A DNA stretch of 38,435 bases from Acidobacteriota bacterium. GTDB lineage: Bacteria; Acidobacteriota; Terriglobia; Bryobacterales; Bryobacteraceae. The position numbers and the translations under genes were made by a program. The stretch is taken from assembly GCA_026393985.1 (NCBI GenBank), contig JAPKZB010000094.1, positions 1 to 38,435 on the forward strand, in the 5' to 3' direction. Below the pieces are notes generated by a model. The model was given only the letters and a program-made list of their open reading frames with translations. It made no database searches and had not been told where the DNA came from. Shown here in pieces: positions 33,755-38,435 of the stretch (the first letter of the stretch is position 1; each line of letters begins with the position of its first letter).

Positions 33755-36700
33755 ATGAACAGAGTCGTCATTAGTCTGCTGCTTGCCAGCAGCGCCGTTC
33801 TTTTGGCGCAATCCAGTTCGCTGCAGGGCACGGTATCTGACCAACAAGGTGCCGCTGTACCAGATGCAGTTGTTTCGATCACCAACCAGGAAACGGCAGT
33901 TTCCCGCCGTGGCCTCTCCAGCGCCACCGGCACCTACAGCTTCCCCCAGATTCCCCCCGGCAACTATCGGCTGGAGGTGCAGAAGCCCGGCTTCAAGGCG
34001 AGTGCCCAACAGGTCCGCCTCCAGATCAACACCCCGGCCACCATCGACCTCAAACTCGAAATTGGCCAGGTCTCTGAGTCCATCAACGTTCTCGCCGAAA
34101 CGCCGGCAGTGAACACGCAGAACGCCTCGGTCGGCAACCCTTTTACCGAGCTTCAGATCCGCCAGTTGCCGCTGCTCACCCGCAACGTCGTCGATCTGCT
34201 CAGTCTGCAGCCGGGCGTCACCCCAACCGGGGAGGTCGCCGGCGCCAAGCGCGACCAGAACAACGTCACCCTGGACGGCGTCGATGTCAACGATCCCCAG
34301 GGCGCCAGCTCAGGCTTCAGTTCCGTTCTCCCCGTGCCCCTCGATTCCGTGCAGGAGTTCCGCACGACCGTTGCCGGGGTAGGCGCGGACCAGGGCCGCT
34401 CCTCCGGTGGGCAGGTCTCCCTGGTCACCAAGTCCGGTTCCAACGCCTTCCATGGCTCGCTCTATGAGTTTCACCGCAACGTCAAGACGGCGGCCAACAA
34501 CTGGTTCTCCAACCGTGCCGGCATCGCCCGGGAGAATCTGATCCGCAACCAGTACGGCGCCTCTCTCGGCGGGCGCATCATCAAAGACCGAGTCTTCTTT
34601 TTCGCGAACTGGGAAGACCGCAAAGACGCGACCGCGGTCGGCGTCAACCGCATCGTCCCGTCGGAAACCTACAAGCAGGGTATTGTCCAATTCCGCATGA
34701 GCAACGGCGCCATTGGCCAGCTGACTCCAGCCCAGATCCGCCAGGTTGATCCTCTTGGCGTCGGCATCAACCAAACCGTTCTTGACATCTTCAAGAAGTA
34801 CCCCGCCGGCAACGACCCCAGCTCCAGCGCCGACCGCGGCCTGAACTTCTCCATCTTCCGCTTCAACGCACCGAAGAAGCTGAACTATCGCACCTACGTA
34901 CTCAAGAACGATTTCAATATCGACAAAGCCGGCCGGCACACCCTCAGCCTCCGCGGCACCATGGCTGACAACGCGGAAGACGATGTCCTGGCGCAGTTCC
35001 CGGGCCTCGCCTCCCAAGCGCAGCGTGTCGACCAATCAAAGGGCTTTTCGGCCCGCTACACAACGGTGGTCACACCGGCCCTCGTTAACACCTTCAACTA
35101 TGGCTACACCCGTCTGAAGAACACCGTGACGGGCGCCGGCGGCCCGGCGCTCTCCTTCTACTTTGACAACCCCACCACCAGCTTCCCGCGTGCCCTGAAC
35201 CGCATCGCACCTGTCCACAATTTCGTTGACGACGCGACGTGGACCAAAGGCAGACACACTGTCCAGTTCGGAGTGAACTTCCGTCTCAATACGAACGACC
35301 GGGCGTCGTTCGCCACGGCTTATCCCAGCTACAGCTTCAGCCGCAACACGCTGGCGGGTCTGGGCGCGGACATGACCGATGCGATCAACGCCTTCATCAA
35401 ACCTCTCTACGGCGACAACAATCTCCGCCTCACCGAGAATACCCCCGTCCAGAACGCCATGGGGGCTCTGTTCGGCATCGTCAACAACTACTCAGGCACC
35501 TACAACTTCGGCCGCGACGGCAAAGCCATCCCCTTTGGCCAGCCCATTCCCCGTGTCTTCGGTTCCAACGAGTACGAGTTCTACGCGCAGGATACCTTCA
35601 AGCTCAAGCGCAGCCTCACTCTCACGCTGGGGCTTCGCTACGGGATCTACACGAACCCTTATGAGAAGAATGGTGTTCAGGTCAACCCCACGCAGCCGCT
35701 CGATCAGTACTTTGCCAACCGCGCCGGCGGCCAAGCCCTGGGCATCCCGAGCTTCGCCAACCCGCTGGCGTCGCTCACCTACGACCTTTCCGGACCGGTG
35801 AATGGCAAGAGCGGTTACTACGGGCGTGATACCAACAATTTCGCACCCCGTCTCTCCGTTGCCTGGGCACCGGAAGGCGACAATCTCATGACTACCATTT
35901 TTGGCAAGGGCAGCGTAGTTCGGGCCGGCGCCGGTGTTCTCTTTGATCGCTACGGCAATCAGATGGCAGTGACCTTCGCGCAGTCCGGTTCACCCGGTCT
36001 CGCCACGCAGGTCACCCAGCCAGTCAACACCAACTTCACCACCTCCACTCGCTACAACGGGAGCAACCTCCCGGCGCTGCCTGCCGCCCCATCCGGCGGC
36101 ATGCCGTTCACTCCACCCACCATCGTTGGTGGCTTCACCAGTTTCAGCGGTGTGAACCCCAGCCTGGTAGCGCCCTACTCGATTCCGCTCAATCTGTCCT
36201 ACACTCGCCCCCTGCCCAAGAACCTCGTGGTCGAAATCGGCTACGTCGGTCGTCTCTCGCGCAAGGGCCTGCTCCGTCAGGACTACTCTCAGCCGCTGAC
36301 CAATTTTCGAGATCCCAAGTCGGGCCAGACCTGGACGCAAGCCAGCGGCGTGCTTTACGACCTGTTTCTGAAGGGCGTAACACCGGCTCAGGTCCGCGCG
36401 AACCCCAGCCTCGTGGGGCAGGTTCCCTTCTTTGAGAACATGTTTCCCGGTGCCGCCAACCTTGGCTTCGCCGGCAGCGCGACGGCGAACTACTTCAACA
36501 CCGTATACGGGACGTACGCCGGCAGCGATCTGGACGCGCTGAACGACATGGACCGCCTCCGCCGCTCGAACGGCCGGTGCATTTCGGTATTCGGCTGCAA
36601 CACGTTCTTCGCCAATCAGAGCGCCGGCATGACGGTCTGGACCAACGCCTCCAACGCCAGCTACCACGCCGGCAACTTAGTGGTCCGGCGCCCGCTTGAA

Positions 36701-37426
36701 AAAGGTTGGGGCTTTGACTTCAATTACACCCTGTCACACGCCTTCGACATCGCCTCCGGCAATGAATCCGGCATCGGCAACGCCACCAGCGGGGCCGGCG
36801 GCAGCGTCATTCAGGACGCCTTTAATCCCAAGGGCGCCTACGGTGTGGCCAGCTTCGACATCCGCCATAACGCCACCATGAACACCGTTGTGGAACTACC
36901 GTTCGGAAAAGGGAAGAAGTTCCTGCATTCCGCCAACCCGTGGGTGGATCAGGCCATCGGTGGGTGGCAGGTCTCGATGCTTGGCCGCTTCCGCTCGGGA
37001 CTTCCGCAGGACATCACCAACGGCGGTGTCTATCCGACCAACTACCTGAACTCCGCTCTTGCCGTCCGCAAGCCCGGCGCTCCGGCTCCCGTTCAGGGCG
37101 TCACGTTCAATCAGAACGGCAACCCCTCGATCTTCCAGAACACTAGCGTGATCAGCTCCTATCAGGGCCAATACCCCGGCACCACCGGCGAACGCGGGAT
37201 CGTCCGCGCCGCCGGGTCCACCAACTTCGACATCTCGGTTGGCAAGCGTTTCAAAATGCCATTTGAAGGACACACGCTGCAATTCAGGGCCGAAGCCTTC
37301 AATGCATTCAACACCGTAAACTTCACCACTTTGTCACTCAACCTGACGCAGCCCGCCAACTTCGGCCAGTTCACCGCGGCAGCCGACGCTCGCGTCATGC
37401 AGTTCGCACTGCGGTACGAGTTTTGA
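33755..37426 (+). CDS. TonB-dependent receptor with carboxypeptidase-like N-domain
   Basis: A complete 1223-residue receptor. The signal peptide (MNRVVISLLLASSAVLLAQ) is followed by a carboxypeptidase-regulatory-like domain (LQGTVSDQQGAAVPDAVVSI, GTYSFPQIPPGNYRLEVQKP), a plug (QLPLLTRNVVDLLSLQPGVT, NNVTLDGVDVNDPQG), a long barrel with HTLSLRGTMADNAEDDV and YVGRLSRKGLLRQDYSQPL, and the aromatic end VMQFALRYEF. It differs clearly from the other two receptors in the plug (TRNV instead of NGRNF), so it belongs to another subfamily; the ligand is unknown. AGGGG nine bases upstream is a modest ribosome site for ATG 33755. The gene stands alone between decayed DNA on both sides, and is C-rich on the plus strand like the genes at 0-15.9 kb. 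Confidence 0.95.
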   Translation: MNRVVISLLLASSAVLLAQSSSLQGTVSDQQGAAVPDAVVSITNQETAVSRRGLSSATGTYSFPQIPPGNYRLEVQKPGFKASAQQVRLQINTPATIDLKLEIGQVSESINVLAETPAVNTQNASVGNPFTELQIRQLPLLTRNVVDLLSLQPGVTPTGEVAGAKRDQNNVTLDGVDVNDPQGASSGFSSVLPVPLDSVQEFRTTVAGVGADQGRSSGGQVSLVTKSGSNAFHGSLYEFHRNVKTAANNWFSNRAGIARENLIRNQYGASLGGRIIKDRVFFFANWEDRKDATAVGVNRIVPSETYKQGIVQFRMSNGAIGQLTPAQIRQVDPLGVGINQTVLDIFKKYPAGNDPSSSADRGLNFSIFRFNAPKKLNYRTYVLKNDFNIDKAGRHTLSLRGTMADNAEDDVLAQFPGLASQAQRVDQSKGFSARYTTVVTPALVNTFNYGYTRLKNTVTGAGGPALSFYFDNPTTSFPRALNRIAPVHNFVDDATWTKGRHTVQFGVNFRLNTNDRASFATAYPSYSFSRNTLAGLGADMTDAINAFIKPLYGDNNLRLTENTPVQNAMGALFGIVNNYSGTYNFGRDGKAIPFGQPIPRVFGSNEYEFYAQDTFKLKRSLTLTLGLRYGIYTNPYEKNGVQVNPTQPLDQYFANRAGGQALGIPSFANPLASLTYDLSGPVNGKSGYYGRDTNNFAPRLSVAWAPEGDNLMTTIFGKGSVVRAGAGVLFDRYGNQMAVTFAQSGSPGLATQVTQPVNTNFTTSTRYNGSNLPALPAAPSGGMPFTPPTIVGGFTSFSGVNPSLVAPYSIPLNLSYTRPLPKNLVVEIGYVGRLSRKGLLRQDYSQPLTNFRDPKSGQTWTQASGVLYDLFLKGVTPAQVRANPSLVGQVPFFENMFPGAANLGFAGSATANYFNTVYGTYAGSDLDALNDMDRLRRSNGRCISVFGCNTFFANQSAGMTVWTNASNASYHAGNLVVRRPLEKGWGFDFNYTLSHAFDIASGNESGIGNATSGAGGSVIQDAFNPKGAYGVASFDIRHNATMNTVVELPFGKGKKFLHSANPWVDQAIGGWQVSMLGRFRSGLPQDITNGGVYPTNYLNSALAVRKPGAPAPVQGVTFNQNGNPSIFQNTSVISSYQGQYPGTTGERGIVRAAGSTNFDISVGKRFKMPFEGHTLQFRAEAFNAFNTVNFTTLSLNLTQPANFGQFTAAADARVMQFALRYEF

Positions 37427-37447
37427 CGAGCGGTAGATGACCTCCTG

Positions 37448-37490
37448 CCCGCAGCCGGTGACCCACGTTCCTCTTGTCATCGGCTGCGGG
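37448..37490 (+). terminator. Strong hairpin after the third receptor gene
   Basis: CCCGCAGCCGGTGAC, a 13-base loop, and GTCATCGGCTGCGGG pair over 15 bases with one G:U. It begins 22 bases after the receptor stop codon. No T-run follows, so it would be a hairpin-only terminator or 3'-end stabiliser. The stem is much longer than expected by chance. Confidence 0.6.
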
Positions 37491-37788
37491 TGGATGGCAG
37501 GACGATTCCAAGCTCCTCCGGATCGGTCCCAAGTCGATACTGTTCGTCGGCGAGGCTGTTCGTTTCACGCCGGAGCATTCCGTCCGTGCCGCTTTCGGCA
37601 GAGGAAGCCCGGATCCTCCTCGACTCCACCGAACCGCGATTGATCCGCGTTCAATCGATGCTTCCGATCGCTCGATTGGCGTCCAGTTTCCCTCTCTGGG
37701 CCGGAAACCGGGTCCGGAACCCAGGCATGGACACATCGAGACCGTCGGCAGCAAGGGCTACCGGTATCGCAATCCGGGCAGGGGGTGA
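37474..37788 (+). pseudogene. CpxR-type response regulator, DNA-binding domain remnant
   Basis: The last part of the frame reads DRSIGVQFPSLGRKPGPEPR then HIETVGSKGYRYR, the end of an OmpR-family winged helix (compare DRSIDVHISNLRRKLGPEP… and the wing I(K/E)TVRGxGYRY). The receiver domain is missing and residues before DRSI are poorly matching. Its stop overlaps the GTG of the sensor kinase (GTGA at 37785), the usual arrangement of a two-component operon. The ancestor would have regulated envelope-stress-type genes; the remnant is almost certainly inactive. Confidence 0.6.
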
Positions 37789-38258
37789 CGGCGCTCGCCG
37801 TCACCTTGCTGCTTGTTGCGGCGCTGGCGATTGATTGGTTCAGCAAGCAGACGAGCGCGGGGCTTGCTTTCCTTCTCTCCTTGACGACCCGGGAGAGGGT
37901 GCAAGAGCGTGACCGGGCCGTGGAGGAGGACGTAGGCGCACTGCGGCCGGCCGCGCGGGACGCGCGCTTCGAGGAACATCGGCGAAGCCCGCGAGGAGGT
38001 GGGGAGAGGGCAACTTTCGGGGTGCCGTAGTCGAGGGTGAGAGCGGAGGCGGCGTCGAGAAGGGCGGCCTGCCAATTCTCGGTTCTGGTCCGGGCGTTGG
38101 GTAATCTGATTCGTAACGCTCTGGCCTATGCCGGCTCCCATGGACCCATTCGTATCCGGGGCGGCCCGCAGCTGGACCTCTTCCGGCTGATTGTGCAGGA
38201 TACAGGCCCAGGGCTAGCGGGAACCGACCTCGAATCTGTGTTCGCTCCGTTCTACTGA
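37785..38258 (+). pseudogene. Sensor histidine kinase remnant, cut by the right repeat array
   Basis: A single frame starts with a membrane segment (MTALAVTLLLVAALAIDWF), passes an in-frame stop at 38028, and continues with the ATPase N-box LVRALGNLIRNALAYAGSHG and the G1 box LIVQDTGPGLAGTDLESVF, ending APFY. HAMP and phospho-acceptor (H-box) segments are missing, so there are internal deletions. The expected G2 box (GLGLAI) after APFY is also missing, because the repeat array starts six bases after the stop codon. It pairs with the CpxR-like remnant. Confidence 0.75.
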
Positions 38259-38264
38259 GGAAGC

Positions 38265-38435
38265 GCGCACAACGGACTCGCTTCGGCCTGTGCGCTCTTA
38301 TGGAACACGCGCACAACGGACTCGCTTCGGCCTGTGCGCTCTTATGGAAGCGCGCACAACGGACTCGCTTCGGCCTGTGCGCTCTTATGGAACACGCGCA
38401 CAACAGACTCGCTTCGGCCTGTGCGCTCTTATGGA
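38265..38435 (-). repeat. Tandem array of the 44-base hairpin repeat, right end, reverse orientation
   Basis: Four cores at 38265, 38309, 38352 and 38396 (spacings 44, 43, 44) are exact reverse complements of the left-end core, opening GCGCACAACGG and closing CCTGTGCGC; the last copy has one G-to-A change. The linkers are TCTTATGGAACAC, or one base shorter TCTTATGGAAGC. The reverse complement GTGTTCCATAAGA matches the left linker GTGGTCCTCAAAA at 9 of 13 positions, so the whole 44-base unit is shared but the linkers have diverged. The window ends inside the array. Confidence 0.95.

Overview
The window looks like Acidobacteriota DNA, most likely the Bryobacterales/Solibacter lineage. The evidence is three very large TonB-dependent receptors with an N-terminal carboxypeptidase-regulatory-like domain, two secreted enzymes ending in the Solibacter-type TIGR03437 domain, a giant BACON/YVTN protein of acidobacterial style, high GC, and many secreted hydrolases. 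No rRNA, tRNA or true CRISPR array was recognised. The taxonomic call rests on remembered family patterns, not on a search.

Layout. Positions 1-235 are a tandem array of a 44-base unit. The same unit in opposite orientation closes the window (38265-38435). Each array cuts off a gene: a TPR protein on the left and a sensor kinase on the right. From 1.2 to 8.6 kb a minus-strand set reads sulfatase, secreted beta-propeller protein, TonB-dependent receptor (broken by a one-base frameshift), exported RraA-like protein, then a PilZ protein; the first four are tightly spaced and resemble a polysaccharide-utilisation operon without a SusD. Divergent from it, a CotH-like protein and a metallophosphoesterase, both ending in TIGR03437-type domains, form a plus-strand pair followed by a second receptor (12.5-15.9 kb).

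From 16.4 to 25.3 kb lies a surface-glycan cluster: a GT2-methyltransferase fusion and a DegT/StrS aminotransferase with a twin-arginine-like leader on the minus strand, and a two-domain glycosyltransferase translationally coupled to a double methyltransferase on the plus strand. A decayed transposase (ISNCY-like) sits between the two halves. From 25.4 to 31.2 kb are a decayed and an intact member of one family of secreted multidomain adhesin-like proteins, joined by an ATGA overlap.

From 31.2 to 33.5 kb is a graveyard: an RsbU/SpoIIE-type phosphatase pseudogene with a traceable 19-base duplication, four copies of a short repeat around GGCTTCGTTCGT, and fragments of a recombinase, a HicB antitoxin and an IS6-family transposase. 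A third receptor (33.8-37.4 kb) ends in a strong hairpin and is followed by a decayed CpxR-type regulator and sensor kinase.

By eye, strand composition changes in blocks independent of gene direction: the plus strand is C-rich at 0-15.9 kb, G-rich at about 16.4-33.5 kb, and C-rich again in the last receptor gene. The most unusual features are the inverted flanking arrays that truncate genes, the dispersed GGCTTCGTTCGT repeat, the compositional block, and the exported versions of normally cytoplasmic enzymes (RraA-like, DegT-like).
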